The notes under the pieces were generated by a model. It worked only from the letters and a program-made list of their open reading frames with translations, made no database searches and had not been told where the DNA came from. From Bimastos eiseni (lineage: Eukaryota; Annelida; Clitellata; Crassiclitellata; Lumbricidae), in NCBI GenBank assembly GCA_959347315.1, contig OY365818.1, positions 3,468,035-3,532,034 on the forward strand: a stretch of DNA of 64,000 nt, read 5' to 3'. The position numbers were made by a program, and so were the translations under genes. Of this stretch, positions 1 through 12,375 are shown one piece after another. Each line of letters begins with the position of its first letter. Position 1 is the stretch's first letter.

Positions 1-610
1 AATGAGCAAGAAAGATAATTAATTAATTATATCAGTCAGCAGAAAGTTTTATCTCTGTTGATGGTCCAAATATAGTATATTATTTATTATACATAATCAT
101 ACAAGGTAAACAATGAGCACAAGAAAAGCACAAAAGAAACTATCTCTGAAAAAATCTCCATGGCTATAAACAGCCACAGCCTGGTCAGCTAAAACACACA
201 CACACTCGAGAACAACTGGTGCTGTATAAATGTCCAGAGACACTAAAATTTACGAGTTATAGCAATGATGCAGAGTTAGTTCACTAATTATCACTCAAAC
301 CACTAAAAACGAAAATAGAATTCACAGAAATCCAACACTGAAATCACTCCGAGTAATCTAAACAATAAAGCCTAAATGTTTATTTTGATACCGGAAAGGC
401 ACGAATTTTGAAGTCAACATGATTATTTTCAGCACACAATTGACTTTGTATTTGGGACTTTTTACTTTAGAATTGCACAATTTGTTAATATTTGACATAA
501 TAACAACTGCCGTTTGCATCTGCTTCATCTAATTTAAAAACCTTCGTCAAAACGTTAAAAGCTCACATGGTTTTTCAATCTATTACATCCATTATTGATT
601 CTTATTTTAA

Positions 611-611
<1 letters not shown>

Positions 612-661
<50 letters not shown>
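612..661. repeat. (TA)n microsatellite
   Basis: About 50 bases of uninterrupted TA dinucleotide. The rest of 1-1192 is AT-rich DNA downstream of the RTKN stop codon; I see no other gene there. Confidence 0.9.
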
Positions 662-663
<2 letters not shown>

Positions 664-1192
664 CCTGACATGATTAAGCGACTTTGCTCCAATTTTAGAA
701 TCTTAAATACCATCCTTATCGTGACTTGAACAAAAGTAGCAGCTTACGAATATGTCAACTGCTACCTGCCTAGCAATGCTAGCACCATATAAGCATCTAC
801 CTCCATCACTAAGGGTTAAACAAATGACTGGCTTCTCACTCTCTGAAGGCATTCCTTTTTCCTTGAGGTTTCCGTGCTGAGAGCCTGTTAAAAGTTACTC
901 GGCAAGAGGCGCTATATAAATCTAAAAGACACGATACGAACGCTAAATGCATCGCAATTTAGTTAGGATCACCTTCTGCACAAATAAACTGAGATAAACT
1001 GAGATTCACAACATGCAAGACGATCATTTATACAATCACTGAAGTACCGATGCTCACACAACACACACACACTCACAAATCAGTAACTACAGATAAAAGG
1101 CAATGGTTCGGTTCCTCTTCTGGCCAAAGTCAAAGCAACACACTGCATCATTTACACGACAGTCGTACTCTTTCCTTGGCCTGTTTTGGTCC

Positions 1193-4100
1193 TCATACGA
1201 ATATACTGCCCCCTGTAGTCAAGGAAGAATGCGTCGACAATTGATCGTTTGTATCCATGGGCAGAATGTTGATGTTTAGTCGTGTGAGAATTCGCGTCAT
1301 TGGCGAATCTGCATCTGAAGACAGACAAAACCTAAGCCGATCATTAATGGTATTCGGATAAGAACCAGACCATTAAGAGTATGTATAAAAAGAAGATCAG
1401 TAAAGGATATGAATAAGTCCCAAGCGTCGATAAGAGAGGAGGGCAACGCTAATGATCTCTGTTATCACACGGCGTTGTTAAACTGAAACGACAGCTATAC
1501 AGGCAAGTACTTGGGTTTGGAATACTGCAAAGGCAAAGATCACACGTGTCCCTCACCAGCAATTGCCAGTGACTCGTTCTTCTTCACAGAGAAGCTGCGA
1601 CCCAGTGTCTTGAACTTGAAAGGAGTTGCTGGCACCTCAGTCATCGGCTTCCACGCGCTCTTCCATTCTCCTACAAAAGAAAGAACTGGTTTTAAATACC
1701 GCTTCAGAATGTTCAAAGGTCTTCCAAGACGCAGAGAAATGACGACGAGGCATGGAACAATCCAGAGGTCAACACTCCAGAGGTCAACACTTCAGAGGTC
1801 AGAAAAGCCTCGAGCTTATTTAATTTCTTTTTGGTACAAATACATTACACCATACAATTACATTACATAGCTATTCAGAGACTCAAGCCAGCTTCATTTC
1901 TTTTACAATACGCTGTATCCAAATACATCACACCAGATAATTACTTTACGTTGAGAGATGCGAACCGGTTTCACTTTTCTTCAGTATGCTGTGGTCCAAA
2001 TATATTACACTCGACAATTACTTTACCTGGCTAATGAGAACATCCATCATCGAAGGATTCAAATAAGTGCAAAGGAAACCCTAGAATAATGAAGAACATC
2101 AAATACAAAAATACACAACTATCTCCACAAACTCTCTGCCAATGGGTGCAAGAATCGTGATGATAATAATCATAAAGAAACTCACGGAAATCACAGATAC
2201 GCTGGAGCAGGGCTTCGTTCCAGTCATCGAGATCCTCCACATCGTCGCAAGTTATTTCGTATTGCAGGATCCTGTCTGCTGCCAACCTCGTGGTAATGAT
2301 AAATCGGTCACTGTTCTTGCCCTCGTCTGAGATTGAATCCCTCCGGATCTCGGTCTCCTACACAATAAATACAAAGGACTGCACCAATGAAAACGACAGA
2401 GACAAATCTTGAACCAGAGACAATCTTTAAACCAAACACAAATTTTTAACCACAGATAAATTTTTAACAAAGGATAAGCTTTGAATCAGAGACATATTTT
2501 AGACAAAGGGGATGGATAGTTTTGAACAAGAGACAAATTTTGAGCAAAAGACAAATTCTGAACTAAGGAGCAAGTTTTGGACAACACAAATTTTGAACCA
2601 GAGACAAATTTTGAACAAAGGTGTAAGTAGTTTTGAACTAGAAACATATTTTGAACCAGACAAATCTTGAACCAGAGGCAAATTTTGAACCAGAAGCAAA
2701 TTTTGAACCAGAGACAAATTCGAACCAGAGGCACAATTTGAACCAGAGACAAATTTTGAACAAAGTGGCAAGTTTTGAACCAGAGACAAAATCTGAACCA
2801 GAGACAAATTTTGAACGAGAGAAACATTTTTTAGCCAGAGACAAGTTTTACGCCAGAGACAAATTTTTAACAAGAGGGGGGCGATGGGTGTCACATAAAT
2901 GCACTGAACGAAGAAATGACTGATTCTTTGACATCATAATCCACCGATTGAATAAGAGAGGCAAAGAGAGGAAAAACTACTCATCTCGTAGACTACATCC
3001 AAGAAAGTGATTTTAACCAAACCTCATCCAGTGAAACTCGAAAGGCTGGGGCACCAGCAGCACTCATCTGAGACCAACCCAACAGCTCACTACACTCCAA
3101 GCGACACCACAACTCCTTCCACTCCAACTCGCTCTGACTCTAAAAAAAGAAAAAAATTAGTCAACCAAGGTATACAACTGAGTCTGTCATTTAATTGCCA
3201 ATGGACAAATTCCATATTCATTCATATGACTAATATGATTTTGCATTCATTAAGTGCCATTGTCTAATGGCAAGTGAGGCTGGGGAGGATGAGATGGGGG
3301 ATGGTAGCACACGAAGAGCTGGGGTTTCAAACGTTTTTGCGATGGCGGGCCAGTAGCAATATTTTCCAGCGAGTGGCGTGCCGTAGTGCCAAAGTCGCAT
3401 GAGGAAAATGAGGTAGGGATCAGAGGCATACAAATCAGCTTCATTAGGCTCTGAGAATGTGATTCTAATATGCGTTAGCAAAAAAAAATCACACAAAACT
3501 CATAAAGCCTTAAAACTGATAAATTAGACATTTTATTCTAAATTGAGTTGTCTTCATTCATTGTGAAGATTTAATTAGCCTCCATTCAAGGCTAATACTC
3601 AGCAGCGCTCCCGACCTCGGCCGAAAAGATGTCATAAGGCGAGAAAAAAGAGTCTGAGTAAACCCTGGGTATCAAGCACAATGCAAACAAGACTCTGCGG
3701 GCCAGAAACATATCGTTGGCGGGCCAGAAACGGCCCGCACGCCGGCTCTTTGACACCTCTGCTCTACACCTAGTGTAACATGAGCCATGCAGGAATTCTT
3801 ACTCGAATAGAGAGCCATCCTGATTTGCGTTTGTCCGTCAGAGCAGACGGCTGAACGGAAAGACGACAACAGAAGTTACCAAACAACATCAAACCAAATG
3901 ATGCACAGTTGCCATCTGTAACACAACGTAACCATTGATACATTGCTACGTGAAACACAACATGAACATAAATACATTGCCTATTAAATACATTGTTAAG
4001 ATTAACACATTGACATCAAAAACACAACGTTTACATTATTACATGGCCATTAGTAACACAACATTAACACGAATACATCGGCACAGGTCTTTAACACAAC

Positions 4101-7100
4101 GTTAACATTAATACATTGTCATCTAAAACACATGTTAACATTAATACATTGTCATCTAAAACACATGTTAACATTAATACATTGTCATCTAAAACACATG
4201 TTAACATTAATGCATTGATGTCTATAATATGCTATCATCACAACATTGGCATCCAGAACACAATGCCAACATAAAAACATTGCCACTTGCAACATTAATT
4301 GTCTATCACTGAACCCTTAAATTAATGCATTGGCTGTTTAGTTATTTATTACAACACAAATATTAGCCAATTAGTTTAAGCCTCACCCAAGACAGCTATT
4401 CTGAAGTTAAGAGGCTTCCAGGTTGAGCAGGAATGAATAAGTAAGTACGTTTACAACAAATTATTAAGTAGCCTCTCATTAACATACACAATTTACATCT
4501 ATGTTAAAACATTGATGAAAGACAATGTCGATCAAGAACATTCCAGGAAGAACCTACATAAGGCAACATGCAAATAATAGAATACCTTCAATTATCAAAC
4601 ATTAACAAACTTCATTTGACATTGGCACTATTAAACTATACGTAAATATAAGAAATAATTAGATCCAATTTTGAATCATTAATCAATGACGGATAGAAAA
4701 TGAGTCCCACTGTTGATTAATGGATCGAGAACCAGATCGTAGCAATCAATGCATCCATCTGCGTCTTTCATCGACAACGTTGCTCTTGCGATACAGTCGA
4801 ACCGTGGACCGCTGCAACAGAAGACAACCAAGAAGTATCATATATCATATGATCTATATCTGTCAACACACAGATAGTTATTCTCACAGAATAACTATCC
4901 AGATGCGCTCTCAGCATTGAAACCCCAGTGAAAACAACTGCTCAGTGAGTAGATCTTTTAATCTGTGGGCAGTACTGTTCCTCTAATTATGAAAGTGTTA
5001 TATGACTTTTCCTGAAATTTAGGCTATTATTTATACCCATTTGTAAGCCATTGTGCGTTTGCCGGTAGGCTAATAAAGAATATTCTTACTTACTTAAAGA
5101 GAAATGCCTTGGAGGGCGACGCTAATTGACCTTTCTGCGACTTCGAAACTAACCAACCTAATCATTGGTCTGAAAACTCTGTCGCCATCTGCAGTTGAGT
5201 GACGCCAGTCCAGCTCCTGGAAACAGGAGGAGAGTGACGTCAATGGCTCTTGCAGACATAAGAAGTCGTCAAATACTGGAGCTACACAAGAGAATAAATT
5301 TGTGTCCAATTAGTTTTTCTCTGAGTGGCGCTATATAAATTTGCCATTTATAAAGCAAAAAACAGCAAGAATAAAATAAAGATACTTACATCAACATGTC
5401 TTTTTCATCATCAGCTTCCTCAACCTAAAAAAAAGAACAGTTTTGTCAAGAATAGCAAATAGAAACACTGGAACAGTCAAGAACAAAGGTGTCAAAGGAA
5501 CCAAAAGAGGTGTCAGACTTGCACAATGCATCTCGACCTTTCATCTGTGACCCGTTTGGTCTGACTTCTAGAAACAACAATCCTGCTACGTTTACTTTTA
5601 ATCATGTCACTTGTAATATATTTTCGATATTTTATTTCAACAATTCATTCCACATATTACAAGATAAAGGTCAGCTCAGCTCAATCCAACGTACTAGTTA
5701 AGTGTGTGTCAACAACATGTCCGTGTGTTTGTCTGTCTGTCTGTCCAAATCACAACAAAGTTTACTAATCAGGAGTCATCTTGCCAAATCTAAACCAAAG
5801 GTGTAATAACAATAATAAAAATAGCAACAAACAGATGCAACACCATGACATAAAATCCAAGGACATTTATACAGCGCCTTTCTAAAGACCATGCAGCGTC
5901 TTACAATGCCTGACAGACGTTGTCCGATGGAGGTAGAGATGTCGCTCAGTCGTTTCCGATTCTTCAGAGGCGTAAAGGCAAGTCTCGCATCGTGACAGAT
6001 CCGGTGTAAGTAGACTTCCAGATGGACTTCAAACTTGCTATCGGTTGCTTCGCTGTAGAAAAAAACCCTGCTTTGCTCATTCAGAGAAAACTGGTCAAAT
6101 GGCAGAACTCGTTTTAACCTTTGATCTTATGCTTAGGGATGAACCGAAACTTGGTCGGAACTCGGCCCGAGTTTCGTGGTACTCAGCAAAAACTCGGACT
6201 CGAACCAAGAATGGGTCTAATTTTCTGATTTGAAAATTAAAATCCGATTTTTTTAATTTATAAAACAACAATCGATAAAACTAAAAACACAAATACTGCT
6301 ACTATTAGTACTTACTAGTTACTACTTACCAGTGTAAACTATGACAAAACAAAGAAATTCATAAAAGTAGTGCAAACTGGGAAAAAAATCAAGAGAATGA
6401 AACTTTTATTAAATATTCTAAACTCAGATCTGGACTCATCAAAATTGAAACTCGAACTCGGCACGAAATTCAAACTTGAATCATTCCTACTTATGCTTTA
6501 TTGTTTCTAAATGTCTTGTGAACAAAGGTGCAGTTTAAACAATTGGTCGAAATAAAGTACTTATCTTAAAATAAAGGCGTAGACTTAAACTATCAAATGG
6601 AGACGTTGTACAAGTTTGATTGATTGATAGTATCTCATCTTTAAACATTAAATCACTTACAAAGTGAAGACGTCATCAAAGGAGAGTTCGGTCGTTTTAC
6701 GGTCGATATCAAAGAGAAGACTTGTGTCGTAGACAGTTGAGCCAAGACGAAGGAAACAGAAAGCGGCGTAATGGCGATCTGAAAGAAATTGCAAACCATC
6801 ACAGGGTTCAAATCACAGCAAAACAGGTTAAGACAATTAAACAAGTCAAACTTAACAAATTAATAGTACAATCGAAATATTCCTGCATAATGGTTGAAAA
6901 ATCTTAAACAATTTATTTAGATAAGGTATCAATATAAAATGAGATGTTTTTTATTATTCAAAGACCAAATATTGAATAACCAAATTTTGAGAATTTCTAA
7001 CTTGTGTATCATATTTGAATATGTTTTAGCAAATGTACCATTCTTATTCAGAAAGTGGTCTACATCCTTCCAAACGAGCGGAATTCTCAAATCTAAAATT

Positions 7101-8571
7101 AAAAAAACAAACATCCGCTAAGAAACGCTGCTGGATAATTAATATCATGAAGATGGTACAATATTAACCAATATGCATTATGCATACATTTCCTGTGAAT
7201 TTGTTGAAACTGATCGAATTCATAATTTGTGTGACCTTCACCTGTCTCTTCCATAAGCACCTTAAAGCAATTCAATTCAACAGAGATAGTTACGATTAAT
7301 TGAATTACCTATATGCCACCGATAGGTGACTGCACATAAATGTACAGTTACGATTACCTTGTATTTATATAAAATCAACAATAATTTACATGAAGGAATA
7401 CTGCATCAGTGATTTGTCCGGTATAACCAAATCAGTTTATACACCATCCGTATATCGTCATCAGCACTCACGAACCTAACATCGGCTTTCAAGAAGCATT
7501 TTGCATCCACAAGCATTTCTTTTGCTCCGACCCCCACTGGTAATGAGCAACAAATAATTAACAAGAGACACAGACAACAGAATAAAACATGTATGTATGT
7601 ATGTATCTGACTATTTATATAGCGCCTTATAAGAACATCTTGAAGGTGTGAAAAACATCCTAGAACTGAACATTAAATAGAAAAGAAATCATGAATCAAA
7701 ATACAGAATTCAAGTCGCCAGCACCTCTGTCCTGTGCCGTTGCCACTTACCAGAAATGGTGACTGTAGCTTTACAAGGCTTCAATTCCCCGTATCTACAA
7801 AATGAAAAAGATAGACAAATCTTATGAAGAAAGAGACCTACTCCAGAGCTGTTATCATAATGTCAAGCGAAATCAATAATTTACAACCCAGTGAAGAAAA
7901 TCAAGAAATCATGTTGATATCTGATCAATTGGAGACACCAAAAGACCGAAACGATGGGTACGCAAGTTCAAAGACTTGACACTCACATTCAGACCTGCAT
8001 GACAAAAGAAAATTGTCAAAACAGACTGAAATGGACAGTGAACTCCTAAGCTCAGAGTCAGTGACTGAAAATGCCGAAAAGCCTACTAACACTGTCCTCG
8101 TTGAATGAAAAACAAATTGCCGAGTTCATCACGCCCAAAGATTTCAAGAAACAACTTTTGCCAGGAATTGAACAACAATAACATGTAACCTGAGAGTACA
8201 AATTTTTAAGCTAAACTTTTAAAGATACTAATACTTATTAATATCTGCAAGGCTCCTACACAGAAAAAAACGACAAAGGAAGAAATTAAATAAACAACCT
8301 GTATGAGAAGGTTCCCTCTGTAGCTTCGAGAGCCTTGTGCGACTCCAGTTCTGTCATGTACGCATCGAGGCGAGCTGCAGAACCGAGTAAACTCTTGCTA
8401 GCTTCCAAAGCAATACCCGGATTACGATTGGCAGCGAGTAGTTTGGCCGCACCTTCCTTCATCCTCATCTCATGTTCGATCTTTTGCCATAGTGGATCGT
8501 CCTTCAATAACATACAACTACGTTTGACATTGACCTCCTTCCACAGCTCAGAATCAGTGCCGTATTTACTA
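1193..8571 (-). CDS. RTKN: Rhotekin-like Rho effector (HR1 + PH domain), 12 coding exons
   Basis: Rhotekins bind GTP-loaded Rho through an N-terminal HR1 coiled coil and act as cytoskeletal/septin scaffolds. Exons, in order of transcription: 8299-8571, 7751-7794, 7039-7092, 6661-6778, 5905-6052, 5390-5424, 4711-4811, 3803-3915, 3023-3139, 2186-2357, 1557-1670, 1193-1314 (stop TGA at 1193-1195). All junctions keep frame and together give about 469 residues. The HR1 exon carries HEMRMKEGAAKLLAA and ALEASKSLL. Later exons give ISDLRIPLVWKD, a region like the anillin-homology part (FEVHLEVYLHRIC, GPRFDCIARATLSM), FGNFCCRLSVQP, then the PH domain (WKELWCRLEC to DWNEALLQRICDF) and a tail with TLGRSFSVKKNESLAIA. 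This domain order is the RTKN/RTKN2 order in vertebrates, recalled by eye. Donors at 3023 (gtttgg) and 4711 (gtggga) are weak. The HR1 exon needs a preceding exon ending in phase 2, so the 5' end is unsettled. Confidence 0.9.
1806..2032. repeat. Degenerate ~75-80 bp tandem repeat, three copies
   Basis: Three adjacent blocks share 'ggtccaaat/acaaatacat', 'acaccagataattac' and 'tttcttttacaata'-type segments. They lie in the RTKN intron between the exons at 1557-1670 and 2186-2357. A shorter 17-bp repeat (ccagaggtcaacact) occurs three times at about 1762-1800. Confidence 0.6.
2395..2875. repeat. ~19-bp minisatellite inside the RTKN PH-domain intron
   Basis: More than twenty imperfect copies of a unit like 'gagacaaattttgaacca' fill the intron that separates the two PH-domain exons (2186-2357 and 3023-3139). 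They create several overlapping open frames on both strands, all repetitive and not credible as genes. Confidence 0.85.
3905..4290. repeat. ~31-bp tandem repeat
   Basis: Repeats of a unit resembling 'aacacatgttaacattaata' followed by 'cattgtcatctaaa'. Three copies at about 4130-4215 are nearly identical and the flanks are degraded. The high-coordinate end of the RTKN exon 3803-3915 touches the array. Confidence 0.75.
4873..4899. repeat. Perfect 12-bp hairpin in an RTKN intron
   Basis: A 12-bp arm starting gatagttattct, a 3-base loop (cac) and the exact reverse complement. It sits just above the exon at 4711-4811. No function can be assigned. Confidence 0.7.
6140..6490. repeat. Dispersed repeat (aactcggactcgg family), RTKN intron copy
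   Basis: Contains 'aaaaactcggactcgaacca', a stretch rich in 'aaaatccgattttt', and ends 'cggcacgaaattcaaacttg'. Related sequence occurs at about 38725-39105, 44800-44930 and 49480-50045, next to the DCTD relics of the GM2A array. It is therefore an interspersed element. The class is not recognised and no coding region is visible. Confidence 0.6.
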
Positions 8572-9238
8572 CTGGGCCAACAAGGCCTAGAGGTGGCACA
8601 TCTCAAGGGATGGAAAAAGTTGCATTTAAATTTTTTAAAGTAAAATGTAAATGATAGCATGCCAGTGTACTAAGCAAGAAATGCTAAATCATTGTGTTAT
8701 ACTGTTATTAAAATTTAAACCAATACTAACTCTTAGTGACTAAGTTAATAATTCCTAAGCTAATAATTCTTATTTATTTCATTTTTAATAGAAATAGACT
8801 GACAGTACTGGTTTCTCCTCCTAATATGTCTGTTAAAATTTTAGGATTTCAATATGCAATTCCAATTTCTAATGGGAGAGGTGGCGTAGAAATCTTGGCC
8901 CAGTGTCATAGTAGCTGTCAAAGCGTAAACAACACAGGTTTACTAGACACATACAGTGCACCTTGGAGTAACATTAGAATAGGCACTATGTGCCTCTGAT
9001 TACGAGTGGCGTTCTATAGGTTTTCAATTACAATTACAGGTATTAAGCGTTATACATTCAGTCTTGGCTATACATGCAATACACTCAAGATGATAACGGA
9101 TAATGATGAAACATCATTTAGTATGAACTGAAAGCTCGGTCCAGTCCGATGTCAATGCAATTCAAAATATCTTACATTACATATCATGTGTTTCTTACTT
9201 TACATGTACATAACACTGTGAACATCACATTACACAAC

Positions 9239-9953
9239 CTGTCTTCCATTTCCTTCCTCTCCTGGCATCTGACGTAGAGCGGAGAGCAGCTGCAAGTACT
9301 GCATCCTCCGTGGAGTCGAGCGCAGAGTCGTTGAATAATCGAGCACGCTGTTCCTTGAGCTCAGCCTCAGCGACTTTTTCAACTTGAGTTTGAAGCTGCC
9401 AGGGAGACCGCTCAGTGTTCGCCTCGAACCGGGCTGTGCACCGCTCAGTCTACGCATCGCTGGGCTCGATTTACCGAAGGACGGCTGTCGATGGGACAGT
9501 CGTCTTGCGGTTAATCCTCTTCGTAACCTCGACAGCGTACTCACGATGGATAATTCGTCCAATGACTTTCTCTGCAGCAAATTTGCAAACACATAGAATT
9601 AGCAAAGACCTTGTTACGGGTTTATCTCTACTATTGTAGAACCAGGGCTACAGCGCAGTGGCGTGAAATAAGGGGCCTGCTATTAATGGGTCGGCCCCAA
9701 GGGTCCATTCTGAGTAAAACAGCGAAGGGCTTTACGTCAATTCTGGTGGGATGTTCAAAATTTGAAGTTACGTTACAATATCTTTGAATTTAGAATATTT
9801 TACCTTCAGGCCAAAATTTCTGTCAATTTTTCGTTTCTTAGCCGCCCTAAGTGAACCGAGGCGCCTAGGATAACCAAAATCATTTTCTCGGTCCTCTTTT
9901 TTATCCCAATTGTTTTGGATCTCAAGCTTTTCGCAGTTGTTATCAGCCGCCAT
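9239..9953 (-). CDS. Two candidate 5' exons upstream of RTKN (Ser/Arg-rich N-terminus)
   Basis: Exon 9804-9953 starts with an ATG in a good context (purine-rich, then ATGGCGGC, G at +4) and encodes 50 residues beginning MAADNNCEKLEIQ, ending at a clean donor (AAG then gtaaaa). Exon 9239-9571 follows an acceptor (gctgcag) and is open for exactly 111 codons in the matching phase, encoding a basic Ser/Arg-rich sequence (RKSLDELSIVSTLSRLRRG at its start). Both are phase 0. They lie directly upstream of the rhotekin HR1 exon on the same strand, so they may be its N-terminus or an alternative start. The problem: exon 9239-9571 ends in phase 0 at its best donor, while the HR1 exon needs phase 2. Either a small exon is missing or the donor lies six bases further on (a gtaatg at 9232). 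A separate small gene is possible. I recognise no domain here. Confidence 0.45.
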
Positions 9954-10563
9954 TTTTTTCAAATCACCGGAAGCAATGTTTGCATTGATCTCATATTGTC
10001 AGAGTTAATAACTAGCGTTCAGGTTAGGTCATCATCATTTCGCCATTGCTGTTCTTTCAAATTGTATTGCATTCATTCATTCTGAGCATTTATACAGCGC
10101 CTCTTAAAGAAACCTACCCAGGAGCGCACCCAGCCCAGCCACGACTAAAGAAAAACGACTTGAGGGACTTGTAAAAACGTTTGCGCCTCAAGCAATGATA
10201 GGGACTACATAATTCAGCCTAGCTTTGTGTTGAGTCGTGAGCGCCTCTGATTACGAGTGGGTTTATATAAGTTTTCAATCACAATTTAGCGCCTCCGTTA
10301 GGGTATTGGCTCAGAAGCGTTGCCAGCGCATAGGCCTATGGCATCGCGGGAAGAAGCAGGTTTTGATAAAAGCGAAGGAGAATGAGTCTGAATGAGAGAC
10401 TGCCCGGTTGAATACTGTACGTAAAACCAATACAAGAGAAAGTGCGTTCAAAAGAGAGGGGGCCAATTAAAACACAGGTACGGGTCTGAACTAGAGCTTC
10501 ACGCCTGCCGCGCCGCCGACGTTTCGTTGGCGCTGCCGCCGAACCCACGCTGATGTGTTCACT

Positions 10564-10690
10564 CTCACAAACACACACACGCACGCACGCACACACACAC
10601 ACATTATGCACATCCAACTTGATATACACATATATATATGTACATAATTATATATACGTACATATATATATATATATATATTTGTGTATT
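10564..10690. repeat. (CA)n and (TA)n microsatellites
   Basis: A CACA/CGCA run at about 10567-10603 is followed by a TATATATG-rich run to about 10690. Confidence 0.9.
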
Positions 10691-10794
10691 TATATATTTG
10701 GCCACATATACCGTCTGTCTGTGGCCTTCGCGAACTTGGCATATGTTCAATCAATCAGCAACCATGGACTCATCGCCCGTAAACCTGTGTCGAA

Positions 10795-10985
10795 TACCTT
10801 TCTAGCAATCTCTCCACACCGTCATTAAAGTTGTGGAGACTTGTTCCACCCCATTCTTCAAAGTCATCTGCCATTCCCTATGTGGTCTGCCTCTTTCATA
10901 TGTTCCAGTCATTATTCCATTATAGATATCAACTCATAGTTCCACTAGTAAAGTTCAGTCACTGACCCCTGGGTAATTCATGCCG
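10795..10985 (-). mobile_element. Degraded LINE reverse-transcriptase C-terminus (weak)
   Basis: On the minus strand the translation has the pattern YERGRPHREW followed by a spaced Trp and Arg, like the GRPR-x-W / RWR motif ending the ORF2 of many non-LTR retrotransposons. Frames are broken. The assignment rests on motif shape only. Confidence 0.35.
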
Positions 10986-12282
10986 TTGTCTGTGCACAGC
11001 CGCAAAGCGTTTTCACACAAGTTGATGTTCCTGCTGTCCGGAAAGACTATGGTCACAGGTCACTTACGCCTAGGCCCACAAAAGTCTGGTTTTCTTCAAA
11101 CGCAGTTTAAGCAAATACATTTGATAGGATTCTGCAGAGGACTGACTGTTAGGTATTCAATTAGCGGCTGCTGCTGCACATGGACAAATAACGATCCACT
11201 CTGCCTTGGGTGGCAGTGTGAAATGGCAATTGCACTGCTGCCCAACCATCGACATCGAATCCTCAATAGTCCTACATAGGAAATCTGCCAAGGCCGCCAG
11301 TGTTAGGACAATCACTAAATGTTTTACTGATTATCCTACGACAACACCAATTTCGCCTGCGTGCTACTATAGCACCGTCTTCGCCGTGTAATCGACTGCC
11401 TGGATTATTTCATGTAGGCCTATTTACACATCATTTTGGCGGATGACAAACCAGTTTATGGAAATGTGTAAGTACCAATATACTTAATTCTCTATACTGT
11501 CTACAGAGGCTTCTTTGGCTAAGATAACCACCACTCCATAAGTGCATTCATCCAATCATCACGTGGTTGACCGAAGACGACTTTTGACGATTAACTGCAT
11601 GCAGCCTGCCTATACTATTCCACCCTGTACAGACAACTCGTTTCAGTTGACGCTTTGAGTGTAGAACACTTCCAACCCACCTCAGACAATGCCACCTCGG
11701 ACAAAAGTCATCCCAGACTTTGCGTTGAATAAACTCCTCCCAGACAAAAAGTAAAGGTTAAATGAAAAATATTTTATATGTTGTCAATCCAGCTTAATAA
11801 CAATAATATTTAGCCTAATTTAAAACTGACAAACAGCAGCATGACTATACATAGTAGGGTGTCTACAGTTGAACGGATGATAGCAAGTTACTCAGTTAAC
11901 ACAAAAATGGTAGGGTATATGAATACGACTCTACCATCTTTGGCTACCATCTATTAGGCCTAAGCAAAAATATATTTGTTCTAATAGCTCGGTTGCATCA
12001 AGATTCAATCGTTGATTAATTGAATTCACTGAATCAATAATTTAATTAACAATAACTTGATTTATAAATTAATTAACTTGATTCCCCCAGATCACAGAAA
12101 AATATTCCCCCAAAGAAGTTTTGGAAGCAGTCTGCTTCCTACAGACATGCCTGTAGAAGCCTCTGATTAGAATGAGTAAAATTCTGTAGCTTATCGATTA
12201 GAATTATTATTAGTTGTAGGTTTAATCGTGATTAGCCAGTTGATTTGAATCTAACCGATTGGTGACCCTCTCTCTGTCTCTC

Positions 12283-12375
12283 TCAGCGTGTGTGTGGGTG
12301 GATGTGCGTTCGTGTGTGTGTGTGCGCGTGTGTGCGTGTGTGTGCGCGTGTGCGCGTGTGTGTGCGTGTGTGCTT
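12283..12375. repeat. (GT/GC)n microsatellite
   Basis: About 90 bases of alternating GT with GC interruptions. The rest of 11.0-13.98 kb has no exon I can support: no ORF there joins to a splice signal or resembles a known family. Confidence 0.9.

Noticed and set aside
3230..3496. 88-codon minus-strand ORF between RTKN exons
   Set aside because: No splice sites in phase with RTKN, no family resemblance, and the flanking RTKN exons join without it.
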